Shown in pieces: positions 18,094 through 27,543 of a stretch of 32,976 nucleotides of DNA (its first letter is position 1; every line of letters begins with the position of its first letter). Source of the stretch: Deltaproteobacteria bacterium (GTDB taxonomy: Bacteria; Desulfobacterota; Syntrophia; Syntrophales; UBA8958); assembly GCA_029561465.1 (NCBI GenBank), contig JAKQIZ010000011.1:1-32976 (forward strand). Reading direction: 5' to 3'. Made by a program: the position numbers and the translations under genes. The notes below the pieces were generated by a model that saw only the letters and a list, made by a program, of their open reading frames with translations, did no database searches and was not told where the DNA came from.

Positions 18094-18849
18094 ATGAAGT
18101 ACAAGCTGATTTTATCTTTCTTTTTCATAGCCATGCTGACCTGGTTGATACCGGGGGATTTGTTGGCCGGACGGCCCCTGACGGTTAAGGTGGATAAGGG
18201 CGAGGCCGTTGTCAGCCATCTCGAAGGCGAGGTCCAGGTCCTTCCCCAGGGCAAAGAGACTTGGCGGATTCTAAGGGAAAAGGCCAACCTTTGGGGGGGC
18301 GATGAGATTGTTGTCGGGAGCAATTCGAGACTGGAGATCACCCTTGCCGGCGATTCGCGGCTCCGTTTCGCCGAGGAGACCCACTTACATCTAGAACGGG
18401 CTGGGGCCGGCAAGTCGGCGGATGTCAAGGTTCACCTTGTCGTGGGCCGGACCTGGGTAAAGGTGAGTAAGACGATGGGGCTAAAGAGAAAATTCGAGAT
18501 ATCCTGCGACAACGCTGTTACAGGGGTGCGGGGGACGATCTACCGGCTGAACGTGCACCGGGATGCCTCGGCGCTGGTGCGGGTATATGAGGGTGAAATC
18601 TCCGTTACCGGCGCGACGAAGGCGATGGAGACCGAGACGACCCTCGGCCCTCCCAGCAAGATTACCGGACCGCACAAGATCACTGGTCCCCACAAGGTTT
18701 CCCGGGAAGAGTGGACGATGATCATCCGTTCCATGCAACAGGTGTATATCCGTGCGGACGGATCGGCGGATAAGCCACAGGCGTTTTCCGCGGAAGAAGA
18801 CCGCGATGCCTGGGTGGACTGGAACCGAAGCAGGGACAGGGTGCTTTGA
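18094..18849 (+). CDS. Secreted FecR-domain protein
   Basis: Signal peptide; VVSHLEGEVQVLPQG...LWGGDEIVVGSNSRLEITLAGDSRLRFAEET...CDNAVTGVRGTIYRLNV. Confidence 0.8.
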   Translation: MKYKLILSFFFIAMLTWLIPGDLLAGRPLTVKVDKGEAVVSHLEGEVQVLPQGKETWRILREKANLWGGDEIVVGSNSRLEITLAGDSRLRFAEETHLHLERAGAGKSADVKVHLVVGRTWVKVSKTMGLKRKFEISCDNAVTGVRGTIYRLNVHRDASALVRVYEGEISVTGATKAMETETTLGPPSKITGPHKITGPHKVSREEWTMIIRSMQQVYIRADGSADKPQAFSAEEDRDAWVDWNRSRDRVL

Positions 18850-19406
18850 TGGATGCGGGGCGGATCAACATCCCCAACACCCTGACGGTTTTGCGGATCA
18901 TTCTCGTGCCCGCGATCGTCATTCTCCTCATGCAGGGTGATTTTTTCATGGCACTGATCCTTTTTACCCTGTCCGGGATCACCGACGGTCTGGATGGCTT
19001 CCTGGCCCGGGTTCTCCATCAGCAGACGGAACTGGGGGCTTACCTCGATCCGATTGCCGATAAGGCCCTGATGGTGAGTTGCTTCGTAACGCTGTCCATC
19101 AAGCATGTCATTCCTGGCTGGTTGAGCGTTATCGTCGTGAGCAGAGACTGCATCATTCTCATCGGCATCGCAATGCTGGCCATCATGTCCGTATCCTTTC
19201 AGATCCGACCTACGATGATCAGTAAATTGACCACGGTATTTCAACTTTTAACGATTTTCGTCGTCCTGCTGGTCCATACCTTGGCGATAGTAGTGGATTT
19301 TAGGATGGTTTTACTTGGATTATATATTGTTACATCAGCATTGACTGTTCTTTCGGGGCTGAACTACATCTTCAAGGGGATACGTTTCATCAATTCGGCA
19401 TCGTAA
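18849..19406 (+). CDS. pgsA: CDP-alcohol phosphatidyltransferase (phosphatidylglycerophosphate synthase-like)
   Basis: NIPNTLTVLRIILVPAIVILL and the CDP-OH motif SGITDGLDGFLARVLHQQTELGAYLDPIADK. ATG overlaps the fecR stop (TGATG). Confidence 0.85.
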   Translation: MDAGRINIPNTLTVLRIILVPAIVILLMQGDFFMALILFTLSGITDGLDGFLARVLHQQTELGAYLDPIADKALMVSCFVTLSIKHVIPGWLSVIVVSRDCIILIGIAMLAIMSVSFQIRPTMISKLTTVFQLLTIFVVLLVHTLAIVVDFRMVLLGLYIVTSALTVLSGLNYIFKGIRFINSAS

Positions 19407-19479
19407 AATATATAGATTTGCCTTGACATAAAAGGTTTTTCCTGTTAAGCGCATGGACCGTTCGCAGATAAATAAGTTT

Positions 19480-19554
19480 AGGCACGTAGCTCAGGGGGAG
19501 AGCGCCATCCTGACGCGGTGGATGTCCAGGGTTCAAATCCCTGCGTGCCTACCA
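19480..19554 (+). tRNA. tRNA-Val (anticodon GAC)
   Basis: AGGCACG/CGTGCCT acceptor + ACCA; anticodon stem ccatc/ggtgg with loop ctGACgc. Confidence 0.93.
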
Positions 19555-19562
19555 TGACATCG

Positions 19563-19604
19563 AGAGAGGGCATCAGCGAAATCTGAGCGTGGTGCCCTCT
19601 CTTT
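19563..19604 (+). terminator. Hairpin between tRNA-Val and thrS (terminator or attenuator candidate)
   Basis: AGAGAGGGCA ... TGCCCTCTCT perfect 10-bp stem; only a short T tract follows. Confidence 0.5.
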
Positions 19605-19623
19605 AATTCGTATCAGGGTGAGA

Positions 19624-21543
19624 ATGATGAGGGAGATAACAATTACCTGGCCTGATCGACAGCAGAGCACTTTGCCGAACGGGGTTGCCGTAAAAGACGC
19701 CATTGCCGTCTGGAAGCCGGAACTGCTGACGACGACTGTGGCGGTGAAAATCAACGGTAAAGCCGTTGATCTGTCAGCTCAGGTTTCGGAAGACGCCCTG
19801 GTGGAACTCATCGATGTGGCGTCCAAGGAGGGCCTGAGCATCCTTCGCCACAGCGCCTCTCATATCATGGCCCAGGCGGTACAGGATATCTTTCCCGGGG
19901 CCAAGGTAAGCATCGGTCCTTCCATAGAGGATGGTTTTTACTACGATTTCGAGTATGAAACCACCTTCACGCCCGAAGATCTACAGAAAATCGAACAGCG
20001 GATGAAGGAGATCGCCGCCACCGATGCCCCCTTCTCCCGCCGGGAGCTTTCCCGGGAGGAGGCTGTGGCCTTGTTCCAAGACAAGGGAGAGACCTACAAG
20101 GTCGAACTGATCAACGATCTCCCACCCGATGTCCGGACCGTGAGTGTTTACACCCAGGCGGGATATGAAGACCTCTGCCGGGGTCCTCATCTGCCCTCGA
20201 CGATCATGGTCAAGGCCTTCCGTCTCCTTAATGTGGCCGGCGCCTATTGGCGGGGCGACGAGCGCAACAGGATGCTCCAGAGGATTTACGGGACCTGCTT
20301 TGCCACCCAGGAGGCGCTGGACGAATACCTGCGGATGATGGGGGAAGCCAAAAAGCGGGATCACCGCCGTCTGGGCCGGGAGCTGGATCTATTCCAGATG
20401 AACGACGAAGCGGGGCCGGGGTTGATCATCTTTCATCCCAAGGGGATGATGCTCCGCTATCTCATCGAGGAATGGGAACGGCAGGAGCACCTGAAGCGGG
20501 GCTACGATATGGTCATGGGTCCCCAGATCCTCAAAGACGACCTCTGGAAAAGGTCGGGACATTTCGACCATTATCGGGAAAACATGTATTTCACCGAGGT
20601 GGAGGGTCAGGGATACGGCATCAAGCCCATGAACTGCCTGTCCCACATGCTTATCTACAAAGCGAAGATCCGCAGTTATCGAGATCTGCCGTTACGTTAC
20701 TTCGAGCTGGGAACGGTGCACCGTCATGAAAAAACCGGGGTGTTGCATGGACTCATGCGGGCTCGGCAGTTCACCCAGGATGACGCCCATATCCTCTGCA
20801 CCCCCGAACAACTCAACGAGGAGATTCGGGCGATTGCCGATTTCGTCGCCTATGCCATGAAGATCTTCGGTTTTGAATATGAAGTAGAACTGAGCACCAG
20901 GCCGGAAAAATCCATCGGCTCCGACGCGGACTGGGAACTGGCGACTTCGGCTCTGGAAGGGGCCTTGAAAGACGGCCGCATGGGTTACGAGATCAACGAG
21001 GGTGACGGGGCGTTTTATGGACCAAAGATCGACTTCAAGCTCAAAGACGCCCTAAAAAGGAAATGGCAGTGCGCCACCATCCAGTGCGACTTTACCCTTC
21101 CGGAACGTTTCGACCTGTCCTATGTAGGCTCTGATGGGGAAAAGCATCGCCCCGTCATGCTGCACCGGGTAATTCTCGGTGCCATTGAGCGCTTCATGGG
21201 GGTCCTGATCGAACATTATGCCGGAGCTTTTCCGGTTTGGCTCTCACCGGTGCAGGCGTCGATCCTGACGGTTACGGAAAAGCAAATTCCTTACGGAGAT
21301 CAGGTCCATCAGGCGCTTGTAGATGCCGGTATCCGTGTCGAGAAGAGTTTTACCAACGATAAACTGGGCTACAAGATCAGAGAGGCCCAGATGCAGAAGA
21401 TGCCTTATATGCTGGTCATCGGTGACCGGGAAGTGGCGGAACGGACCATTTCCCCCCGACGACGCGACGGGAAAAACATGGGGGCCATGACGGTGACGGA
21501 TTTTATCGCCCATGTCCGGGAAGAGGTTAGCAATTATCGCTAA
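19624..21543 (+). CDS. thrS: Threonyl-tRNA synthetase
   Basis: TGS N-terminus, [76 protein letters not shown]. Start among GTG 19618, ATG 19624 and ATG 19627 is uncertain. Confidence 0.97.
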   Translation: MMREITITWPDRQQSTLPNGVAVKDAIAVWKPELLTTTVAVKINGKAVDLSAQVSEDALVELIDVASKEGLSILRHSASHIMAQAVQDIFPGAKVSIGPSIEDGFYYDFEYETTFTPEDLQKIEQRMKEIAATDAPFSRRELSREEAVALFQDKGETYKVELINDLPPDVRTVSVYTQAGYEDLCRGPHLPSTIMVKAFRLLNVAGAYWRGDERNRMLQRIYGTCFATQEALDEYLRMMGEAKKRDHRRLGRELDLFQMNDEAGPGLIIFHPKGMMLRYLIEEWERQEHLKRGYDMVMGPQILKDDLWKRSGHFDHYRENMYFTEVEGQGYGIKPMNCLSHMLIYKAKIRSYRDLPLRYFELGTVHRHEKTGVLHGLMRARQFTQDDAHILCTPEQLNEEIRAIADFVAYAMKIFGFEYEVELSTRPEKSIGSDADWELATSALEGALKDGRMGYEINEGDGAFYGPKIDFKLKDALKRKWQCATIQCDFTLPERFDLSYVGSDGEKHRPVMLHRVILGAIERFMGVLIEHYAGAFPVWLSPVQASILTVTEKQIPYGDQVHQALVDAGIRVEKSFTNDKLGYKIREAQMQKMPYMLVIGDREVAERTISPRRRDGKNMGAMTVTDFIAHVREEVSNYR

Positions 21544-21569
21544 GCTATGCTAATTTTAGGAGGTGACGT

Positions 21570-22076
21570 ATCGCTAAGGAGTTGAATATCAACGAAGAAA
21601 TCAAGGCAGTGCAGGTAAGGCTCATTGAAGAGGGCAGGCAGTTGGGTATTCTGCCCCTCAACGAAGCCTTGGCCATCGCTGCCAAAGCCGGTCTCGATCT
21701 GGTGGAGATTGCGCCCAATGCGGATCCACCGGTCTGCCGGGTCATGGATTACGGCAAGTATCGATACCAGCAGAGTAAAAAACTCCAGGATGCGAGAAAA
21801 AGCCAGACGACGATACAGATCAAGGAAATACGCCTGCGACCGAAGACGGAAGAGCATGATTTGGAGGTGAAGATCCGTCATATCAAAAAGTTTCTGCAAC
21901 AGAACGACAAGGTGAAGATTACCATGATGTTCCGGGGCCGGGAGATAGCTTATTCGGATCTGGGGCGGAAGATTATGGAAACGATACGCGACGCCCTGGA
22001 CGAGGTGGGAGCAATGGAGATGCAGCCGAAGCTGGAAGGCAGGAACATGATCATGATCGTGGTTCCAAAGAAATAA
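21570..22076 (+). CDS. infC: Translation initiation factor IF-3, probably starting at an AUC codon
   Basis: [69 protein letters not shown] at 21558-21566 is placed for ATC 21570; the track's TTG 21582 is internal. Confidence 0.9.
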   Translation: MAKELNINEEIKAVQVRLIEEGRQLGILPLNEALAIAAKAGLDLVEIAPNADPPVCRVMDYGKYRYQQSKKLQDARKSQTTIQIKEIRLRPKTEEHDLEVKIRHIKKFLQQNDKVKITMMFRGREIAYSDLGRKIMETIRDALDEVGAMEMQPKLEGRNMIMIVVPKK

Positions 22077-22104
22077 ACATTTTATAGCGAGGAGACGAGC
22101 AACC

Positions 22105-22302
22105 ATGCCAAAATTAAAGACTCATCGGGGCGCCGCCAAGCGTTTTTCCCTTACCGGCACGGGAAGGGTGAAGAGGGCCAAGGCGTTTTCCAACCATATT
22201 CTGTCGACGAAATCGCCGAAGCGGAAAAGAAATCTCCGGAGATCGGCGGTGGCGGACAAGACCAATGAGGCCGCCCTCAAAAAATTACTGCCCTATCTGT
22301 AA
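22105..22302 (+). CDS. rpmI: 50S ribosomal protein L35
   Basis: [33 protein letters not shown]. Confidence 0.97.
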   Translation: MPKLKTHRGAAKRFSLTGTGRVKRAKAFSNHILSTKSPKRKRNLRRSAVADKTNEAALKKLLPYL

Positions 22303-22363
22303 CTTCGAGGCGGTAACGATCCGAATGCATCCGGTTCCAAACCAATGAAGGAGAAAAGAATAA

Positions 22364-22723
22364 ATGCCCAGGGTAAAAAGAGCCATAACGGCTAAGAAGA
22401 AACGTAGAAAGATATTGAAGTTTGCGAAGGGGTTTTTTGGTGCGCGCCGGCGCCTACTGCGGACGGCGACGGAAGCAGTCAACAGGGCGATGAAATACGC
22501 CTTCCGCGACCGCCGGATGAGAAAAAGAGACTTCCGAAAACTCTGGATCACCAGGATCAGCGCTGCCGCCCGTCTGAACGAGATCAGCTACAGCCGTTTG
22601 ATCGATGGCATGAAAAAGGCGGAGGTATCCATCGACCGCAAGATTCTCGCCGATCTGGCCGTCCATGATCCGCAGGCCTTCAAAGAGATCGTGACCATGG
22701 CCAAAGGACAAATCGCTTCATGA
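22364..22723 (+). CDS. rplT: 50S ribosomal protein L20
   Basis: MPRVKRAITAKKKRRKILKFAKGFFGARRRLLRTA...YAFRDRRMRKRDFRKLWITRI. Confidence 0.97.
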   Translation: MPRVKRAITAKKKRRKILKFAKGFFGARRRLLRTATEAVNRAMKYAFRDRRMRKRDFRKLWITRISAAARLNEISYSRLIDGMKKAEVSIDRKILADLAVHDPQAFKEIVTMAKGQIAS

Positions 22724-23736
22724 TCCAGGAACTAAAGGAACTTGCGCAGCGGGCCGAAACGGAGTTGCAGGGAGCCCACACCGAGGAGGCACTCAATGTA
22801 CTGCGAACAAAATATCTGGGTCGCAAGGGTTTGCTTACTCAGATGCTGCGCCAATTGGGAAGCGTCTCCACTACCGAGCGGCCTCTGTTTGGAAGATTAA
22901 GCAACGAGATCAAGGAAAAAATCTCCGCCTCCCTGGATGCCGCCCTGGAGAGAATCAAGGATTCTCGCCGGAATGAACTGCTGTGCCGGGAGGCCATCGA
23001 TATAACCCTTCCCGGTCGGGCTGTCCGGATCGGTCACCGGCATCCGGTAACCCAAGTTATGGAGGAGATATGCGGGATCTTTTCCCGTTTGGGATTTACC
23101 GTCGAGGAAGGGCCGGAGATCGAGACGGATTATTATAATTTCGAGGCGTTGAACATTCCCAAGGATCATCCGGCCCGGGATATGCAGGACACCTTCTATG
23201 TAGAAGACAACATCGTCCTGAGGACCCACACCTCGCCCGTACAAATCCGGACCATGGAAAAGATGCAGCCGCCGGTGCGGATATTATCTCCCGGCAAGGT
23301 CTATCGTCCCGATTCCGATGTTTCCCATACCCCAATGTTCCATCAGATAGAAGGGCTCCTGGTTGACCGGGGCATCACCTTCGGGGACCTCAAGGGTACC
23401 CTGACTTTCTTTCTCCAGGAGGTATTCGGCGCGGATATCCTGTTGAGATTTCGGCCAAGTTTCTTTCCCTTCACCGAACCCAGCGCCGAGGTGGACATCC
23501 GCTGCGTTATGTGTGGGGGCGAAGGTTGCCGGGTATGCGGCCAGAGCGGCTGGTTAGAAATCTTGGGTTCCGGCATGGTGGATCCGGCGGTATTCGCAAA
23601 TGTCGGCTATGATCCTGAAGGATATTCAGGGTTTGCCTTTGGGCTGGGGGTGGAACGGATTGCCATGCTGAAGTACGGTATATCCGATATCCGCCTTTTC
23701 TTCGATAACGACGTGCGCTTTTTGGAGCAATTTTAA
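22720..23736 (+). CDS. pheS: Phenylalanyl-tRNA synthetase alpha subunit
   Basis: GHRHPVTQVMEEI, EGPEIETDYYNFEALNIPKDHPARDMQDTFYV, RPSFFPFTEPSAEVD; ATGA overlap with rplT. Confidence 0.97.
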   Translation: MIQELKELAQRAETELQGAHTEEALNVLRTKYLGRKGLLTQMLRQLGSVSTTERPLFGRLSNEIKEKISASLDAALERIKDSRRNELLCREAIDITLPGRAVRIGHRHPVTQVMEEICGIFSRLGFTVEEGPEIETDYYNFEALNIPKDHPARDMQDTFYVEDNIVLRTHTSPVQIRTMEKMQPPVRILSPGKVYRPDSDVSHTPMFHQIEGLLVDRGITFGDLKGTLTFFLQEVFGADILLRFRPSFFPFTEPSAEVDIRCVMCGGEGCRVCGQSGWLEILGSGMVDPAVFANVGYDPEGYSGFAFGLGVERIAMLKYGISDIRLFFDNDVRFLEQF

Positions 23737-23739
23737 CCT

Positions 23740-26157
23740 ATGAAGGTAAGTCTTAAATGGCTCCGGGACTATGTCGATGTCGATATGGAACCGGCGGTTC
23801 TGGCGGAAAGCCTTACCATGGCGGGTCTGGAAGTGGAGGCAGTCGAGGAGGCGGGACCCGATTTCGACGGGATCGTGGTGGCCAGAATTCTTACCGTGCG
23901 CCCCCATCCCCAATCGTATAAGCTGCACCTGTGTGAAGTCACCATCGGCTCGGAGACACTGCCCATTGTATGCGGTGCCCCCAACACCAAGGCCGGCACC
24001 AACGTTGCCTTAGCCCGGGTCGGCGCCACAATTCCGGGAGGCTATACCATCAAGAGTTCACGCCTCCGCGGCGAACTCTCCGAGGGGATGCTCTGTTCAG
24101 AAGAGGAATTGGGAATTGGCGAAGATAATACGGGGATCATGATCCTCCCTCCGGAACTGCCCTTGGGAATGGACCTTAAGGAGGCTCTGGGGCTGTTGGA
24201 TACAGTCCTGGATATCGGCATTACGCCCAATCGCGCCGATTGCCTGTCCATCATCGGCATCGCCCGGGAGGTGGCGGCGATTACGGGAAATACCCTGAGG
24301 TATCCGGAGACAGCCGTCCGGGAAAATGAAGAGGACATCGACGGGATCACCTCGGTTACTATAGAGGATCCAGATCTTTGCCCCCGTTATACCGCCCGAA
24401 TCATCAAGAACATCACGATAAAGCCTTCGCCGGCGTGGATGCGGGAACGCCTGGAGGCCGTCGGTCTGCGGGCCATAAACAATATCGTGGATGTCACCAA
24501 TTTTGTCATGATGGAGCTGGGCCAACCCCTCCATGCCTTCGATTACCGGTTCCTTGAGGAAGGACGCATCGTCGTCCGACGTTCCCGCAACGGGGAGCAT
24601 TTCGTCTCCCTCGACGAAAAAGACCGGGTGCTGAGGGCCGATACTCTGATGATTTGTGATGGTGTCAAACCCGTGGCCATTGCGGGCATCATGGGCGGAT
24701 TGAATTCGGAGGTTAAAGACGACACCTCCACCATTCTTCTGGAGAGCGCCTATTTCCATCCGGCCTCCATCCACCGTTCTTCCCGCTGGCTGGGCATGGG
24801 TACCGATGCAGCCTTCCGCTTCGAACGAGGCATTGACCCCGAAGGGGTGGTGCGGGCATTGAACCGGGCGGCACAACTTATGGCGGAACTTGGAGATGGA
24901 GAAATCTGCAGGGGATACATCGATGTTTACCCGCGGCAAATCAGTGTCTCAAAAGACATACCCCTGCGGGGGCGGCGGGTGAGCGAGATATTGGGAACGA
25001 ACATTTCCGCCCGTGAGGCAGCCGGAATTCTGGAGCGATTGGAGATGACCATTGTTCCCGCGGGTGGTGACGACTATCTGGTTACCCCTCCCACCTGCCG
25101 GGTGGATATCGCCCGGGAGATCGATCTGATCGAAGAGATTGCCCGGATCCATGGTTTCCATAATATTCCCGTCACCATGCCCGCATCAGGGGTCGCTCCG
25201 GGACGGGAGAATTCCAGCCGTCGGCGCGAGGAGCTTCTCCGCACGGTGATGAACGGACTGGGCTATACGGAGGCGATCAATTACAGCTTCATCAACCCGG
25301 CGATGGCGGAACAACTCGGTCTGCCGGAAGGAGATCCACTGCGTTCGTTTGTAAAGATCCGCAATCCCCTGACGGAAGAACAGGCCGTCATGAGGACCAC
25401 CCTGGTCTATGGTCTGCTGGAGGTCATGAACCGGAATGCCCGGAACGGATGTGCAGACCTGAAAATATTCGAACTCGGCCGGGTTTTCTTTGCCCGGGGC
25501 AAGGAGGAATTGCCGGAAGAAAAGGCTTGCCTGGCCGCCCTGGTCACCGGCAGCCGTTATGATTCCTCCTGGCACCACCATGGGATCGGGGCGGATTTTT
25601 ACGATCTGAAGGGCGTGCTGGAATCACTTTTTGCTGTCCTGAAAATAACCGGGGCAAAATTTATTGCGCCGGCGGCTGAATGGTCTTTTCTTCATCCCGG
25701 ACGGTCCTGCCGCGTCATGATCGGGGAAAAGGTCGCGGGTTTCCTCGGGGAGATTCATCCCCAGGTGCAGGAAAGGCTGGATTTGCGCAGTCGCGCCCTG
25801 GTGTTACAACTGGAGCTGGACAGCCTTGCAGTTCCTGCCGCGGCGGGAAGATCATTCCGGGAAATATCGAAGTATCCCGCCAGTTCCCGGGATGTGGCGT
25901 TTCTAGTACCGGCGGTTATGGAAGGAGAGGCACTGTGCCGGGCTGCTTATAACCAACATGAAGTATTACTTGAAAGTGTCTCGATTTTTGATGTATATAC
26001 GGGCAAAAATCTTCCGGAAGGAATGAAGAGCGTCGGTCTGCGGTTTTCGTATCGATCCGGTGACAGGACCTTACGGGAGGAAGAAATCAACAGTGCCCAT
26101 GGCCGGATCGTAAAAACCATGGTTGGGGCGACAGGGGCAAAGGTCCGTGGTGAATAA
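23740..26157 (+). CDS. pheT: Phenylalanyl-tRNA synthetase beta subunit
   Basis: MKVSLKWLRDYVDVD, tRNA-binding domain, NIVDVTNFVMMELGQPLHAFD, RFERGIDPEG, FDX-ACB C-terminus. Confidence 0.97.
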   Translation: MKVSLKWLRDYVDVDMEPAVLAESLTMAGLEVEAVEEAGPDFDGIVVARILTVRPHPQSYKLHLCEVTIGSETLPIVCGAPNTKAGTNVALARVGATIPGGYTIKSSRLRGELSEGMLCSEEELGIGEDNTGIMILPPELPLGMDLKEALGLLDTVLDIGITPNRADCLSIIGIAREVAAITGNTLRYPETAVRENEEDIDGITSVTIEDPDLCPRYTARIIKNITIKPSPAWMRERLEAVGLRAINNIVDVTNFVMMELGQPLHAFDYRFLEEGRIVVRRSRNGEHFVSLDEKDRVLRADTLMICDGVKPVAIAGIMGGLNSEVKDDTSTILLESAYFHPASIHRSSRWLGMGTDAAFRFERGIDPEGVVRALNRAAQLMAELGDGEICRGYIDVYPRQISVSKDIPLRGRRVSEILGTNISAREAAGILERLEMTIVPAGGDDYLVTPPTCRVDIAREIDLIEEIARIHGFHNIPVTMPASGVAPGRENSSRRREELLRTVMNGLGYTEAINYSFINPAMAEQLGLPEGDPLRSFVKIRNPLTEEQAVMRTTLVYGLLEVMNRNARNGCADLKIFELGRVFFARGKEELPEEKACLAALVTGSRYDSSWHHHGIGADFYDLKGVLESLFAVLKITGAKFIAPAAEWSFLHPGRSCRVMIGEKVAGFLGEIHPQVQERLDLRSRALVLQLELDSLAVPAAAGRSFREISKYPASSRDVAFLVPAVMEGEALCRAAYNQHEVLLESVSIFDVYTGKNLPEGMKSVGLRFSYRSGDRTLREEEINSAHGRIVKTMVGATGAKVRGE

Positions 26158-26184
26158 AACGGCGAGATGACAGGAGGAGAAACA

Positions 26185-26460
26185 ATGACGAAGATTGATA
26201 TTATTCAGGACGTATACGAGAAACTCGGCTTTTCCAAGAAGGATTCTGCACGGATTGTCGAATCGGTATTTGAAATCATGAAAGAATGCCTGGGTCGGGG
26301 AGAAAAGATAAAGATATCGGGATTCGGCAACTTCGTCGTCAAGGAGAAGAAGTCGCGGCGGGGCCGTAATCCACAGACGGGCAAAGAAATAGAGATTTCG
26401 GCCCGTCGCGTCCTTACCTTCAAGTCGAGCCAAGTCCTGCGAAAGGCGCTCAACGGCTGA
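26185..26460 (+). CDS. ihfA: Integration host factor alpha-like HU/IHF family protein
   Basis: KIKISGFGNFVVKEKKSRRGRNPQTGKEIEISARRVLTFKSSQVLRKALNG; GGAGGAG SD before ATG 26185. Confidence 0.92.
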   Translation: MTKIDIIQDVYEKLGFSKKDSARIVESVFEIMKECLGRGEKIKISGFGNFVVKEKKSRRGRNPQTGKEIEISARRVLTFKSSQVLRKALNG

Positions 26461-26497
26461 TCCGGGATCGTAAACCAACAATGACGGGAGTCTGATT

Positions 26498-26839
26498 ATG
26501 GATGAATCGATTCCTGACAAGACTTACTTCCGCATTGGAGAAGTGAGCAGCATCCTCGGTGTGGAACCTTATGTGGTCCGCTACTGGGAGTCGGAGTTCA
26601 AATCGGTACGACCTGTCCGCACCGGGTCCGATCAGCGGCTTTACCGCCGTAAGGATCTCGAGCAACTGCTACTCATCAGGAACCTCCTGTATAGAGACAA
26701 CTTTACTATTCGGGGTGCAAAAAAACAGCTTTCCAGAAAAAATCCGGATCCGAGCCGTGACGGGCTGCCAAATGAGGATCGACGGCTCCTCAGAGAAGTA
26801 AAAGCGGAATTGTCTAAAATCAGGGAGCTTCTTTCCTGA
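26498..26839 (+). CDS. MerR family transcriptional regulator
   Basis: YFRIGEVSSILGVEPYVVRYWESEF...RLYRRKDLEQLLLIRNLLY. Confidence 0.9.
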   Translation: MDESIPDKTYFRIGEVSSILGVEPYVVRYWESEFKSVRPVRTGSDQRLYRRKDLEQLLLIRNLLYRDNFTIRGAKKQLSRKNPDPSRDGLPNEDRRLLREVKAELSKIRELLS

Positions 26840-27014
26840 GACCGCCAGAGCCGCTCGGGGAAGATCCGCCAAGGCTAATACGACAGCCATCTTCCCTCCA
26901 CCGGCGGTGATCCAAACGGATAGATCATTTCCGCCTTCCCCCCGGTGTTCCTTTAAATTCCTGATCCTTGCCGACATCTCAGCCGAGGCCCGCCGGTATT
27001 GACGGTCTCTTTTT
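26838..27014 (+). ncRNA. Candidate structured RNA (no family assigned)
   Basis: Closing stem GAGACCG/CGGTCTC followed by TTTTT, inner stem CTCGG/CCGAG, and two local hairpins. No comparative evidence available. Confidence 0.3.
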
Positions 27015-27061
27015 ACAAATCGCCGGAGTTGTCTTCCATCCCTGCGGGACGCGAGGGCAGG

Positions 27062-27355
27062 TTATTTCTTTTTCTTCGCGCGACTCGCCCGCTTGGAGGC
27101 CTTCAAGGGGTTGATCTTCTGGGTGTTTTCCTTGATTACCAGCTTAACGTGGGTGGCCCGGGGGCAATTGCCCATAAGCCATCTGCTGGCCGGATCCATG
27201 TATACCTGGCAGAAGCGACCGGTCGCCAGCTCGACTATCTTGCCGCAGCCTTCGCATTTTTCCACAATCGTTTTACAAGCCCCATCCTTGAAGGCGCAGC
27301 CATTGCTCTTCATGAACACACAATCGGCGCCCGTTCTGATCGTCTGACAAATCAT
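27062..27355 (-). CDS. PxxKW-family cysteine-rich protein
   Basis: MICQTIRTGADCVFMKSNGCAFKDGACKTIVEKCEGCGKIVELATGRFCQVYMDPASRWLMGNCPRATHV...INPLKASKR. GAGGTG SD upstream of ATG 27355. Family recognised from memory. Confidence 0.8.
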   Translation of the reverse strand: MICQTIRTGADCVFMKSNGCAFKDGACKTIVEKCEGCGKIVELATGRFCQVYMDPASRWLMGNCPRATHVKLVIKENTQKINPLKASKRASRAKKKK

Positions 27356-27441
27356 CTTTTTCACCTCAAAAAAAAGTTGGTATTTCTAACAAATAACCAT
27401 GGTTCTGTCAAGGATAAAGGGGTCAAAACATGGGGAATGAA

Positions 27442-27470
27442 TTGACTTAAAAGGTCCGTCGTGCTAGAAG
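27442..27470 (+). promoter_or_regulatory. Sigma70-like promoter for the PTS operon
   Basis: TTGACT - 17 nt - TAGAAG, about 45 nt upstream of ATG 27515. Confidence 0.55.
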
Positions 27471-27543
27471 AACCGCTATCTACTGCCATGGCGGCTGGGG
27501 AGAAAAGGTTGAGGATGAAGACATCGGATCTGCCCGGTTTTTT

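Noticed and set aside
26999-27445. 148-aa + strand ORF antisense to the PxxKW gene
   Set aside because: The minus-strand frame has family-level Cys pattern and an SD; the + frame has neither.
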